A stretch of 64,000 bases of DNA from Flavobacterium sp. NRK F7 (lineage in GTDB: Bacteria; Bacteroidota; Bacteroidia; Flavobacteriales; Flavobacteriaceae), in contig NZ_JAMXLB010000001.1 of NCBI RefSeq assembly GCF_024054195.1, forward strand, positions 1,729,624 to 1,793,623, given 5' to 3'. The position numbers and the translations under genes are program-made. Shown here one piece after another: positions 17,875 through 26,914 of this stretch. How positions within the stretch are numbered: the stretch's first letter is position 1; every line of letters begins with the position of its first letter. The notes beneath the pieces are model-generated. The model saw only the letters and a list, made by a program, of their open reading frames with translations, did not search any database and had not been told where the DNA came from.

Positions 17875-18746
17875 GAAAACACTACTCTTATCTAATTCTT
17901 ATTTTATTTATTTTTTCCTGTAAGGATAAAAGTAATTTAGTGGAAGTACAACTTCCAGAACCAGAAGAAACGGTTTCTGTGTCTTTTGGTAATCCTAATG
18001 ACGTAAAAGCAAAAGGTAAAAGCTTTGAAATGGTGCCTTTGAAGTATGCTTATGATGCATTAAAACCAGCTATCGATGGTAAAACAATGGAATTACATTA
18101 TTCGAAACATTATTTAGGATATACTTCCCTTTTGAACAAGCAAGTAGACGGTAATAAACAATGGGAGGGAAAAACCATAGAAGAAGTTTTGGCTAAAGTT
18201 GGTCCAGAAGAAATGATACTCAAAAATAATGCAGGAGGTTATTATAACCATTCTTTGTTTTTTGAAATTCTAAAACCAAAAGGAGCTAAATCGCCATCCG
18301 GTGAAATTTTGGAAGCCATCAATGCAAGCTATAGTTCTTTTTCGAATTTTAAAACTAAATTTCTAGCAGAAGGGAACAATCATTTTGGTTCAGGTTGGGT
18401 ATGGTTGATAGTGACAAAAAATAAAGAATTGAAAATCGTTACAACATCTAATCAAGATAATCCATTAATGAATGATGCTAAAAGTAAAGGAATTCCTATT
18501 TTAGGTATTGATTTATGGGAACATGCTTATTATTTGCAATATCAAAACAATAGGAATGAGTATTTAGAGACTATATTTGATAGTGTTAATTGGACTGTAG
18601 TATCAAAAAAATATACTGTTGCTTTAGAAAATCTGATAAAACAGCCAATTTCTGTTTCTCCTGTAAAAAAGGAAATTTTAGTAAATGCTACCGTTATTTC
18701 AACAGAACCTAAAAAAACTGAGCCAGTAAAAGAAACAAAAGAATAA
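17871..18746 (+). CDS. Superoxide dismutase [Mn/Fe], exported lipoprotein
   Basis: A 291-residue Fe/Mn superoxide dismutase with a lipoprotein signal (LILILFIFSC, Cys17). The fold motifs are present: MELHYSKHYLGY and NNAGGYYNHSLFF supply two His ligands, DLWEHAYYLQY the Asp and third His. NNAGGYYNHS and NQDNPLM (with Gln) resemble the Mn type more than Fe, so I would call it Mn or cambialistic. After the catalytic domain there is an extra tail of about 50 residues rich in Lys, Glu and Pro. The lipoprotein anchor puts it in the periplasm or outer membrane, where it would scavenge superoxide. Last gene of the lipid operon, with a 4-bp overlap. Confidence 0.93.
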   Translation: MRKHYSYLILILFIFSCKDKSNLVEVQLPEPEETVSVSFGNPNDVKAKGKSFEMVPLKYAYDALKPAIDGKTMELHYSKHYLGYTSLLNKQVDGNKQWEGKTIEEVLAKVGPEEMILKNNAGGYYNHSLFFEILKPKGAKSPSGEILEAINASYSSFSNFKTKFLAEGNNHFGSGWVWLIVTKNKELKIVTTSNQDNPLMNDAKSKGIPILGIDLWEHAYYLQYQNNRNEYLETIFDSVNWTVVSKKYTVALENLIKQPISVSPVKKEILVNATVISTEPKKTEPVKETKE

Positions 18747-18759
18747 ATTTATTATAGAC

Positions 18760-18796
18760 TAAAAAAAGGGGTTGTATTACACAACCCCTTTTTTAG
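18760..18796. terminator. Bidirectional terminator between sod and rocD
   Basis: AAAAAAAGGGGTTGT (18761-18775) pairs with ACAACCCCTTTTTTA around a short loop (up to about 18795). The A and T runs on both sides suit the two converging genes. Confidence 0.9.
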
Positions 18797-18814
18797 TTAT
18801 TATCCGTTACAAGT

Positions 18815-20059
18815 TTATTTTTCGAAATCTTTTAAAGTGTTAATAATGATTCCAACGCAATCTAACAATTGGTATTCTGTCATTACTAATGGAGGTGCAA
18901 AACGAATGATGTTGCCATGTGTTGGTTTTGCCAATAGACCATTTTCAGCAAGCTTAACGCAAATGTTCCATGCTGTTTCACTTTCTTCACTATCATTGAT
19001 AACTATAGCATTTAATAATCCTTTTCCTCTTACCAAAGAACAAATAGAACTGTTAGCAATGTATTTGTTTAATTCTGATCTGAATAATTGCCCTAAAGCT
19101 TCAGCATTAGACGCTAAATTTTCCTCTTTAACTACTTCTAAAGCTGCTATTGCAACCGCTGCGGCAACTGGATTCCCTCCAAAAGTAGAACCGTGTTGAC
19201 CTGGTTTAATCACACTCATGATGGAATCATTTGCTAAAACTGCAGATACTGGATAAGCACCACCTGATAAAGCTTTACCTAAGATCAAAATATCGGGTTG
19301 TACATTTTCATGTTGTACCGCTAATAATTTACCAGTTCTAGCAACACCTGTTTGTACTTCGTCCGCAATAAATAAAACATTATTGGCTTCACATAATGCT
19401 TTGGCTTTGCTTAAATAACCTTCGTCTGGAACATAAACACCCGCTTCTCCTTGTATAGGTTCAACAAGAAAACCAGCTATATTTTTTGAAGAAGTTATTG
19501 CTTTTTCTAATGCATCAATATCGTTATACGCTATTTTGATAAATCCTGCAGTGTAGGGGCCAAAATTTTTACGCGCATTTTCATCATTTGAAAACGAAAT
19601 AATTGTAGTAGTTCTTCCATGGAAATTGTTTTCGCAAACAATAATTTGTGCTTCATTTTCTGAAATTCCTTTCTTTTCATAAGCCCATTTTCTACAAATT
19701 TTTAATGCGGTTTCAACGGCTTCTGCACCAGTATTCATTGGTAATACTTTGTCAAAGCCAAAATATTCGGTAATGTATTTTTCGTAAACGCCTAATTTGT
19801 CGTTATAAAACGCTCTAGAAGTTAAAGTTAATGTTTGTGCTTGCAAAGTCATTGCATCTATAATTTTTGGATGGCAATGTCCTTGATTTACCGCAGAGTA
19901 TGCAGATAAGAAATCATAATATTTTTTTCCTTCTACATCCCAAACAAATACACCTTTTCCTTTGCTTAAAACCACAGGTAGTGGATGATAATTGTGTGCA
20001 CCAAATTTGTCTTCTAGTGCAATAGCTTCTGCCGAGCTCATTTTTTGTAAAACTGACAT
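18815..20059 (-). CDS. rocD: Ornithine--oxo-acid transaminase
   Basis: A 414-residue class III PLP aminotransferase. The N-terminus [20 protein letters not shown] and the [19 protein letters not shown] segment are typical of ornithine aminotransferase. The PLP lysine lies in [14 protein letters not shown] near residue 255 and the [17 protein letters not shown] helix precedes it. It converts ornithine and 2-oxoglutarate to glutamate semialdehyde and glutamate, so it links arginine and proline metabolism. It is a single gene, divergent from nothing nearby; no matching -7 box was found in the 187 bp upstream. Confidence 0.93.
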   Translation of the reverse strand: MSVLQKMSSAEAIALEDKFGAHNYHPLPVVLSKGKGVFVWDVEGKKYYDFLSAYSAVNQGHCHPKIIDAMTLQAQTLTLTSRAFYNDKLGVYEKYITEYFGFDKVLPMNTGAEAVETALKICRKWAYEKKGISENEAQIIVCENNFHGRTTTIISFSNDENARKNFGPYTAGFIKIAYNDIDALEKAITSSKNIAGFLVEPIQGEAGVYVPDEGYLSKAKALCEANNVLFIADEVQTGVARTGKLLAVQHENVQPDILILGKALSGGAYPVSAVLANDSIMSVIKPGQHGSTFGGNPVAAAVAIAALEVVKEENLASNAEALGQLFRSELNKYIANSSICSLVRGKGLLNAIVINDSEESETAWNICVKLAENGLLAKPTHGNIIRFAPPLVMTEYQLLDCVGIIINTLKDFEK

Positions 20060-20188
20060 GATAAATTTATTAGATTATTAATCTTCAATTCCTTCTTAAA
20101 AGTGGAGAGAAATCATCCGTATTACAAATGTAAAAATTTTACTGCATCTAATCTTGTTTTATGCTTTTTTCTTCGCTTTTATAAAGCA

Positions 20189-20223
20189 AACAACCTCCAT
20201 TTATCAAATAAATAGAGGTTGTT
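20189..20223 (-). terminator. Hairpin downstream of osmC
   Basis: AACAACCTC (20189-20197) pairs with GAGGTTGTT (20215-20223), with further A-T pairing inside the loop. The T-run is short, so this is a plausible rather than a strong terminator. Confidence 0.45.
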
Positions 20224-20246
20224 CTATGATTTGGGTTAATTGGGTT

Positions 20247-20657
20247 TTATACCAAAGTAGCCGATGATGTAATTTCAGTATCAAATAATTTTGAAATGGG
20301 ACAATTTTCTTCTGCTTTTGTGACCAATTCTTGAAATTCAGTATCAGAAATGTTTTTTATTTTAGCTTCTACAGTTAAATGGGATTGAACAATTGTACCC
20401 TCTGTTAGTGTAATATCACATTTGGTTTTAATTTCATCAATAGTAAATCCTTTTTCACCAATAAAGGCAGATAATTGCATAGTAAAACATCCAGCATGAG
20501 CAGCAGCTACTAACTCTTCAGGATTAGTGCCTATCCCATCTTCAAATCGAGTTTTAAAAGAATATTGCGTATTGTCAAGTGTTTTACTTTGTGTTGAAAT
20601 TGTTCCTTTTCCTGTTTTGACATCTCCGTTCCATACGGCTGTTGCATTTCTTTTCAT
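20247..20657 (-). CDS. osmC: OsmC family peroxiredoxin-like protein
   Basis: A 136-residue OsmC/Ohr family protein. The start MKRNATAVWNGDVKTGKGTIS, the segment GTNPEELVAAAHAGCFTMQLSAFI (with the first redox Cys) and the later ENCPISKL (second Cys) place it in the OsmC branch. These proteins reduce organic hydroperoxides with a Cys pair. A role in osmotic or peroxide stress is inferred from the family. Single gene, own upstream region. Confidence 0.92.
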   Translation of the reverse strand: MKRNATAVWNGDVKTGKGTISTQSKTLDNTQYSFKTRFEDGIGTNPEELVAAAHAGCFTMQLSAFIGEKGFTIDEIKTKCDITLTEGTIVQSHLTVEAKIKNISDTEFQELVTKAEENCPISKLFDTEITSSATLV

Positions 20658-20765
20658 GTTAATTTTTTTTATGTTATTCCTTAAAGTTACTTAAAATAAC
20701 CCAATATCTATTGTGATTAACATTCTTATATGCTACATTTAAAAAACAATTAACTTTTGTGTAAG

Positions 20766-21317
20766 CTAAATTTCCATTTCTTTATATAAATCTAACAAAT
20801 TAGTAACGGTATTCCAATTACGAACGGTAGCGGTTACTTGTAGTTTTTTTTCAATATATTTTTGATCAAATTTGGTCTTTCCAGCACCTTTATCGTATTT
20901 AATAAAAATTTTATTGTCATCAATTAAACATTCGTCAGGTTTTACTTGACTCATTTTTAAGTCATTTATCGCTTCTTTGGTTAGTGTTTTTGAAACAAAA
21001 GCAACATACAATTTTTTCGAATCGATATCTTTTTCTTGTAAAAACAAATTATTGGAAAAGCAGTCTTCTAAATCTTTTTTTTGAATGACAATTACTGGGA
21101 CTTCATATCCAAAAGATTTAAAAATTTCTTGCTTAATTTGAAACCCTACTGCTGATGCATTTGCTTCTTCACTTTTTACAAATACATTTCCAGATTGAAT
21201 GTATGTTTGAACCTCTTTAAAACCAATGTCTGTTAATGCTTTTTTTAGAGCATCCATTTTAATCATATTATGTCCTGAAACATTAATACCTCTTAAAAGC
21301 GCTAAATGAGTTGTCAT
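20766..21317 (-). CDS. DUF1697 domain-containing protein
   Basis: A 183-residue protein with the DUF1697 N-terminus: LLRGINVSGHNMIKMDALKKAL near residues 7-28 and YIQSGNVFVKSEE near residues 39-51. The family is cytosolic and of unknown function; there is no signal peptide or membrane segment. It lies in its own transcription unit between the membrane protein at 21439-22284 and osmC. Confidence 0.9.
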   Translation of the reverse strand: MTTHLALLRGINVSGHNMIKMDALKKALTDIGFKEVQTYIQSGNVFVKSEEANASAVGFQIKQEIFKSFGYEVPVIVIQKKDLEDCFSNNLFLQEKDIDSKKLYVAFVSKTLTKEAINDLKMSQVKPDECLIDDNKIFIKYDKGAGKTKFDQKYIEKKLQVTATVRNWNTVTNLLDLYKEMEI

Positions 21318-21438
21318 CTTTTCTTGTTCTAATTAATTTATGATATAATATAGGTATTAAATTTAAATAATTTTCATCATATCATAAAAAATAGGTTTTA
21401 ATTAATTGTTTTCAATGGATTTGAATTATAGAGTGTTT

Positions 21439-22284
21439 TTATTTTTTTGAAGTCTTATTTTCTTTCAAAAGAAATATAATTAGTAATGGTCCTAAACCAT
21501 GACACAAACGAACCACTGTTTCAAAACCATATTGATGCAGTGTTTCTAAAGGGAAATCTGCTGAAAAATTAGCTGTAATTCTAGCAAAAGCAGTTAGAAA
21601 GCCCCAAAAAACAGCATAAATAGCAGTAGCTTTTGCTATTTTTTTAAGAAATAAAAAAGGAAGAATGAATACATCAATTATACCTGCAACCCATAAAAAA
21701 GAACGAGCTTGTTCTTCTGTAAGTCCTACTATAGAAATGGTCATGTCTATAAAATTACCAGGCACGGGATAAAAGCCTAAGGCATACAAACCGTGACACA
21801 AAAAGGTGAGTCCAACTAGTACTTTTAAAAACACCAATGCTTTTGATAATGAAAAAGACTTAGAATACGTATATAGTAATAGAACAGGCATTCCTAATTG
21901 CAAACTGTGTTCAAAATATTGTCCTATTTGGAAAAAAGACTCTTTGGTAAACAAAAAGACGACAAGAAATTGCCAAATCGTAATTATAGTTATAACTACT
22001 TTAATCCATTTTTTAGAATTTTGGTTATATGCAAGTACTAAGATGGAAGTAATAAAATAGAGTATTCCTATTCCTTTAATAATCCATTGAATTTTGGTAT
22101 CCGTTTCAGTATTGCTAACAAAATCTTCCCAATCAATCTGAAACCAACTGAGAATTGGACGCATTAAGTTTTCATACCATAAAATGGCTCTGTATGGAAC
22201 GTCCCAAAAAAAATGTTGATAGGCTCTTGCAATAAAAATGGTTACTACAGATAGTTTAAGAACAAAAATACTTTTAGAATTCAT
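21439..22284 (-). CDS. Polytopic membrane protein of unknown function
   Basis: A 281-residue protein with about seven to eight hydrophobic segments and almost no soluble part. I do not recognise a named family with confidence. The two halves look alike: IFIARAYQHFFWDVPYRAI in the first and TFLCHGLYALGFYPVPGNFI in the second, each followed by an acidic segment and a hydrophobic helix (IQWIIKGIGILYF and SFLWVAGIIDVFI). This suggests an old internal duplication, and the motif order recalls DoxX-like proteins, but I cannot prove that. It is divergent from the secreted phosphatase-like gene with 169 bp between the starts. Confidence 0.7.
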   Translation of the reverse strand: MNSKSIFVLKLSVVTIFIARAYQHFFWDVPYRAILWYENLMRPILSWFQIDWEDFVSNTETDTKIQWIIKGIGILYFITSILVLAYNQNSKKWIKVVITIITIWQFLVVFLFTKESFFQIGQYFEHSLQLGMPVLLLYTYSKSFSLSKALVFLKVLVGLTFLCHGLYALGFYPVPGNFIDMTISIVGLTEEQARSFLWVAGIIDVFILPFLFLKKIAKATAIYAVFWGFLTAFARITANFSADFPLETLHQYGFETVVRLCHGLGPLLIIFLLKENKTSKK

Positions 22285-22453
22285 TATTTTTTTGAAAGCA
22301 ATGATACACTTTTGATTTTTCTAAAACATTATTGAAATATGTCTATTTTGTTAAATAATTTTTAAGATTATTATAAAATCATTAAGTTTTTTTCAATACA
22401 TATTTAGTTCTCTCAAACCAATTATTTTTACGTTGCAAACAAATAAAACAGTC

Positions 22454-24793
22454 ATGAAAAAAAGTTACCTTTTATTTTTATTGTTAAGCTATCTTACGGG
22501 GTTTAGTAACAATGATAAATATCGTATTATCTTATCAGATAATCCAAGTACTACCATTACCATTGCATGGAATCAAATTTCGGGAACTAATCCAACGGTG
22601 TATTATGGAACTACCGATTTTGGAACCAATTGGAATTCCTATCCTAATACTAAAACCGTAAATCGCGCCATTTCTTATAGAGGTATGAATAATCAATTTG
22701 CTAGAATAACAGGTTTGTCCGCAAATACAGCCTATTATTTTGTAATTAAAGACAGTCAAGGAACAAGTCAGCGATTTTGGTTTAAAACAGCGCCTAATGA
22801 TTTGAGTCGTTTGTCTTTTATTGCAGGTGGTGATTCTAGAAACAATAGAACGCCTCGTCAAAAAGCAAATAAATTAGTGGCCAAATTAAAACCGCATGCT
22901 GTTTTTTTTGGAGGTGATATGACAGATAGTGATAATGATGCCCAATGGAAAGAATGGTTTGACGATTGGCAATTAACCATTGCTTCAGACGGGAGAATGT
23001 TTCCGATTATTCCAGCTAGAGGAAACCATGAAGGTGCTTCTACCATTTATAATCTATTTGATACTCCTACTTCCGATTCGTATTATGCCATCACATTTGG
23101 TGCTAATTTAATACGTATGTACTCTTTAAACTCTGAAATTTCGGTAACAGGAAACCAAAACACATGGTTAAACAACGATTTGCAAAACCATACGAATGTA
23201 ATTTGGAAAGGTGCACAATACCATAAACCGATGCGACCTCATAATGCTGCGAAATCGGAAGGGACAAGCGTATACAATGCTTGGGCACAAACTTTTTACA
23301 ATAATGAAGTACGAATGGTGATCGATTGCGATTCGCATACAGTAAAATCCACTTGGCCTCTAAAACCATCCACACAAACGGGTAATGACGAAGGTTTTGT
23401 AAGAGATGATAATAACGGAACCGTTTATCTTGGTGAAGGGTGTTGGGGCGCACCTTTAAGAGCTAATGACGACAATAAAAGTTGGACTAGAAATTCTGGG
23501 TCTTTCAACCAATTCAAATTGATTTTTGTTGACCAAAATAAAATTGAAGCTAGAACGATTAAAATTGACAATGCAGATACGGTTGGGTCAGTGTCCAATT
23601 CTAATCCGTTTGTGTTACCAACCAATTTAGATGTATGGAATCCGAGTAATGGAGCTGTAGTCGAAATTTTTAAGAATACCTATCAAGCAGCACCTGAAAT
23701 TGCATTGTTATCGATTACTAACGGACAATGTTATGATGACGGAAATAATATTGCTATAAATGTGAATGTAATTGAAGATGGAGGAGGAATTGTAGATGCT
23801 AAATTGTATATAAATGGAAATTATGTAGCTTCTGATGTTACTGCTCCTTATGCTTTTAACTATAATTTTGCTGCAGGTACACAAACGATAACCGTTGTAG
23901 TTACTGATACAACGAATAGAACAGCATCAATAGAAAAGTATATTTATGTAGAAAACTTTACCAATACGGAAACTTTTTCTATTCTTACAGGAGATGATGA
24001 TGTGGAAGAAGCCCAAGATGGAAGGTTGTATACTGATAGTTCAGATTTAGAATTAACCTATGACAGTTATAACGGATTGTTATATCAAAATATCGGATTG
24101 CGATTTGTAAATATTCGTATTCCTCAAGGAGCCATTATCAATAGTGCTTACATTCAATTTACGGTAGACGAAGCCAATAGTGCTACTTGTGAATTAGAAA
24201 TTGCGGTTGAAAATACAAGCGATGCTGCAGAATATGTAGAAGCTTTATCGTATGGAGTAAGTTCGAGAAACTACTATGGAACAACGGTGAGTTGGTCTCC
24301 AGTGGCTTGGCCAACAACCAATCAAAGTGGAACAGGGCAACGCACCCCTTCTTTGAAGAATTTAGTGCAATATTGTGTCAATAAATCCAATTGGCAAAAT
24401 GGAAATGCCATTGCTTTTAAAATAAAAGGAAAGGGGGTTAGTTTGACCAATACTGCTGCCAAACGTGTCGCAGATTCTTTTGAAGGAGGTTCTGCCAAAG
24501 CACCAAAACTAGTAGTAAGTTATACCTATGGTTGTAATACTTTGGCTAAAAGCCAATTTGAAAACCAACCAGAATTAAATGTGAAAACAAATCCTAATGA
24601 TTTAATACTTGATTATGCTGACGAAATGGAATCGGTAGCGGTGTATGAAATTACAGGTAAATTAGTATGGCAAAAAGAAAGTATTCTTCAAACTTCGGTT
24701 GTAATTGAAGGCATTCCAAGGAAAAATCAAGTTTTGTTGATTAAAGCACAAACTAAAGAAGGCAAAAGCATCACCAAGAAAATTATATTCTAA
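22454..24793 (+). CDS. Secreted metallophosphoesterase with purple acid phosphatase-like N-terminus, Ig-like and T9SS domains
   Basis: A 779-residue protein with an N-terminal signal peptide. An Fn3-like purple acid phosphatase N-terminal domain comes first (residues about 18-110), then a metallophosphoesterase core with metal motifs GGDSRNN, FFGGDMTDSDND, RGNHEG, YHKPMRPH and DCDSHTVKS. After that come an Ig-like domain (about residues 405-490), a beta-sandwich domain (500-690, FRIPQG-like repeats) and a C-terminal T9SS type A sorting tail ending in KSITKKIIF. The protein is likely exported by the type 9 system and may hydrolyse phosphoesters. The classic GHxH is not present; an alternative is a nuclease or phosphodiesterase. 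An ATG at 22433 is possible, but 22454 gives a normal signal peptide. Confidence 0.87.
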   Translation: MKKSYLLFLLLSYLTGFSNNDKYRIILSDNPSTTITIAWNQISGTNPTVYYGTTDFGTNWNSYPNTKTVNRAISYRGMNNQFARITGLSANTAYYFVIKDSQGTSQRFWFKTAPNDLSRLSFIAGGDSRNNRTPRQKANKLVAKLKPHAVFFGGDMTDSDNDAQWKEWFDDWQLTIASDGRMFPIIPARGNHEGASTIYNLFDTPTSDSYYAITFGANLIRMYSLNSEISVTGNQNTWLNNDLQNHTNVIWKGAQYHKPMRPHNAAKSEGTSVYNAWAQTFYNNEVRMVIDCDSHTVKSTWPLKPSTQTGNDEGFVRDDNNGTVYLGEGCWGAPLRANDDNKSWTRNSGSFNQFKLIFVDQNKIEARTIKIDNADTVGSVSNSNPFVLPTNLDVWNPSNGAVVEIFKNTYQAAPEIALLSITNGQCYDDGNNIAINVNVIEDGGGIVDAKLYINGNYVASDVTAPYAFNYNFAAGTQTITVVVTDTTNRTASIEKYIYVENFTNTETFSILTGDDDVEEAQDGRLYTDSSDLELTYDSYNGLLYQNIGLRFVNIRIPQGAIINSAYIQFTVDEANSATCELEIAVENTSDAAEYVEALSYGVSSRNYYGTTVSWSPVAWPTTNQSGTGQRTPSLKNLVQYCVNKSNWQNGNAIAFKIKGKGVSLTNTAAKRVADSFEGGSAKAPKLVVSYTYGCNTLAKSQFENQPELNVKTNPNDLILDYADEMESVAVYEITGKLVWQKESILQTSVVIEGIPRKNQVLLIKAQTKEGKSITKKIIF

Positions 24794-24816
24794 ATAGAAA
24801 ATTCTCTTTTTACTTT

Positions 24817-24851
24817 AAAACCCGATAGGTACTCTTACTTGTCGGGTTTTA
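24817..24851 (+). terminator. Rho-independent terminator after the secreted phosphoesterase
   Basis: AAAACCCGA (24817-24825) pairs with TCGGGTTTT (24842-24850), a 9-bp perfect stem with a T-rich 3' end. Confidence 0.85.
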
Positions 24852-24938
24852 TTTTGATGTTTTTTGAATTATAATAAGGAAGAAAATAAAAAACGATATT
24901 TTTTTCTTAAACTATATCTATAAATGTACGCAATACTT

Positions 24939-24946
24939 TATTTTTG
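24939..24946 (+). promoter_or_regulatory. -7 box of the rlmD-DUF6452-DUF6048 operon
   Basis: TATTTTTG is an exact TAnnTTTG match ending 4 bp before the ATG at 24951. The transcription start would fall at or very near the start codon. Confidence 0.5.
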
Positions 24947-24950
24947 CGCT

Positions 24951-26363
24951 ATGGGAAAAAAGAGAACAGAACGAATCGTATTCGAAAACGTAGAAGTCCT
25001 TGATGCAGGTGCAAAAGGCGTATCGGTAGCAAAAGCTCCAGATGGTAAGGTAATTTTTATACCTAATGTAGTTCCAGGTGATGTGGTAGATGTGCAAACC
25101 ATGAAGAAAAGAAAAGCCTATTATGAAGGTAAAGCAACAGTCATTCATCAATTTTCTGAAGATAGAGTGGAAGCGGTTTGTCAACATTTTGGGGCTTGTG
25201 GTGGTTGCAAATGGCAAAATATGAACTACGACAAACAATTGTTCTATAAAAATCAAGAAGTATACAACAATCTCAAACGCATTGGTAAAATTGAAATGCC
25301 AGAATTCGAACCTATCTTGGGTTCTGAAAAGCAATTTTTCTATCGCAATAAAATGGAATTTGGTTTCTCAAATTCACGTTGGATGACAGATGAAGAGGTG
25401 AGAAGTGGTGCTACTTTTGAACATAAAAATGCTTTAGGGTTTCATATTCCAAGAATGTGGGATAAAATTTTAGATATTGAAAAATGTCATTTACAGCAAG
25501 ATCCATCTAATGCCATTCGAAATGAAATTAAAGCATTTGCTGTGGCTAATGATTTAGAGTTTTATAATCCAAGAGCGCAAGAAGGTTTGTTACGTACGTT
25601 AATGATTCGTACCGCTTCTACAGGTGAAATCATGGTGTTGCTTCAGTTTTTTAAAGAAGATAAAGCACAAAGAGAATTAGTATTAGACTTTTTAGCCGAA
25701 CGTTTTCCCGAAATTACGTCCTTATTGTATGTAATAAATGGCAAACCAAATGATACCATTTACGATCAAGATATTAAGCTTTACAAAGGGAGAGACTACA
25801 TTTTAGAAGAAATGGAAGGGTTGCATTTTAGCATTAATGCCAAATCGTTTTACCAAACCAATTCAGAACAAGCTTACGAATTGTATAAAATTACTAGAGA
25901 TTTTGCTGGTTTAACTGGTGAAGAACTGGTGTATGATTTATATACAGGTACAGGAACAATAGCACAGTTTGTTTCCAAAAAAGCGAAAAAAGTTATTGGA
26001 GTAGAAGCCGTTCCTGAAGCCATTGCAGATGCCAAAGAAAATGCGAAACGCAATCAAATCACGAATTGTGAGTTCTTTGTAGGGGATATGAAAAATGTAT
26101 TTAACGATACATTTATTGCAACACACGGTCATCCAGATGTTATTATTACCGATCCACCTCGAGATGGAATGCATAAAGATGTAGTAGCACAAATTTTAAA
26201 AATTGCTCCAAAACGTGTGGTGTATGTGAGTTGTAATAGTGCTACTCAAGCGAGAGATTTAGCGTTGCTAGATGAGTTGTACAAAGTAGTTCGTGTGCGA
26301 CCTGTGGATATGTTCCCGCAAACACATCATGTTGAGAATGTGGTACTTTTGGAAAAAAGATAA
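24951..26363 (+). CDS. rlmD: 23S rRNA (uracil(1939)-C(5))-methyltransferase RlmD
   Basis: A 470-residue TrmA-type RNA methyltransferase. The N-terminal TRAM domain (residues about 5-60) is followed by the iron-sulfur Cys cluster CQHFGACGGCKWQNM with a fourth Cys in IEKCHLQ, then the SAM-binding region LYTGTGTIAQFVSKKAKK. The catalytic nucleophile is the Cys in VYVSCNSATQ and the PRDG region DPPRDGMHKD precedes it. It methylates U1939 of 23S rRNA. An upstream in-frame ATG (24924) is rejected because it lies before the -7 box. It is followed 20 bp later by the DUF6452 gene. Confidence 0.93.
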   Translation: MGKKRTERIVFENVEVLDAGAKGVSVAKAPDGKVIFIPNVVPGDVVDVQTMKKRKAYYEGKATVIHQFSEDRVEAVCQHFGACGGCKWQNMNYDKQLFYKNQEVYNNLKRIGKIEMPEFEPILGSEKQFFYRNKMEFGFSNSRWMTDEEVRSGATFEHKNALGFHIPRMWDKILDIEKCHLQQDPSNAIRNEIKAFAVANDLEFYNPRAQEGLLRTLMIRTASTGEIMVLLQFFKEDKAQRELVLDFLAERFPEITSLLYVINGKPNDTIYDQDIKLYKGRDYILEEMEGLHFSINAKSFYQTNSEQAYELYKITRDFAGLTGEELVYDLYTGTGTIAQFVSKKAKKVIGVEAVPEAIADAKENAKRNQITNCEFFVGDMKNVFNDTFIATHGHPDVIITDPPRDGMHKDVVAQILKIAPKRVVYVSCNSATQARDLALLDELYKVVRVRPVDMFPQTHHVENVVLLEKR

Positions 26364-26383
26364 TAAAAGACTAAATTGATGCC

Positions 26384-26914
26384 ATGAAAAAAATAAGCGT
26401 AATAGCACTTATAGTATTGGTTTTACTTTCTTTTTGGAATTGTGAAAAAGATGATTTGTGTGCAGAAAGTACTCCTACAACACCTCGTGTGGTAATTGAA
26501 TTTTATGATAATGCCGATCCAACGGAATTAAAAAGTGTTACTAAGTTAGTGATAGAAGAAACGGTTACCAATACTAAACTTGTATCGGATGCCTCTTTGG
26601 AGGAAACAGATGATGCTCGATATTTATTTACTACAAACAAGATTTTTCTTCCTTTACGTACCAATGTAGATCAATCGGTTTTCAATTTTACTTTAAACAA
26701 AGGAGAAGTCAATGAAACTACTGATGAACTGATATTTGATTATACTAGAAAAGAAATTTATATTTCAAGAGCTTGTGGCTATAAAACCAATTTTGAAATT
26801 ACCAATCCAACCGCTATTGTGGCTACTTTACCTGGTACTTGGATACAAAGTATTACCGTTGAAAATGTAACAATAGAAAACGAAAATGAAACACATGTTA
26901 AAATATATTTTTAG
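26384..26914 (+). CDS. DUF6452 family lipoprotein
   Basis: A 176-residue protein with a lipoprotein signal ending SFWNC-EKDDLC, so the Cys near residue 20 is lipidated; the following KDD resembles the acidic export signal of surface lipoproteins in Bacteroidota, which is inference. The body matches the family found in Flavobacteria directly after rlmD and before DUF6048: RVVIEFYDNADPTEL near residues 35-49 and ARYLFTTNKIFLPLRTN near residues 78-94. No function is known. Its last 29 bases overlap the start of the next gene. Confidence 0.85.
   Translation: MKKISVIALIVLVLLSFWNCEKDDLCAESTPTTPRVVIEFYDNADPTELKSVTKLVIEETVTNTKLVSDASLEETDDARYLFTTNKIFLPLRTNVDQSVFNFTLNKGEVNETTDELIFDYTRKEIYISRACGYKTNFEITNPTAIVATLPGTWIQSITVENVTIENENETHVKIYF

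Noticed and set aside
23103..23453. Minus-strand frame inside the secreted phosphoesterase
   Set aside because: It is fully antisense to a well-supported gene with clear domain motifs.
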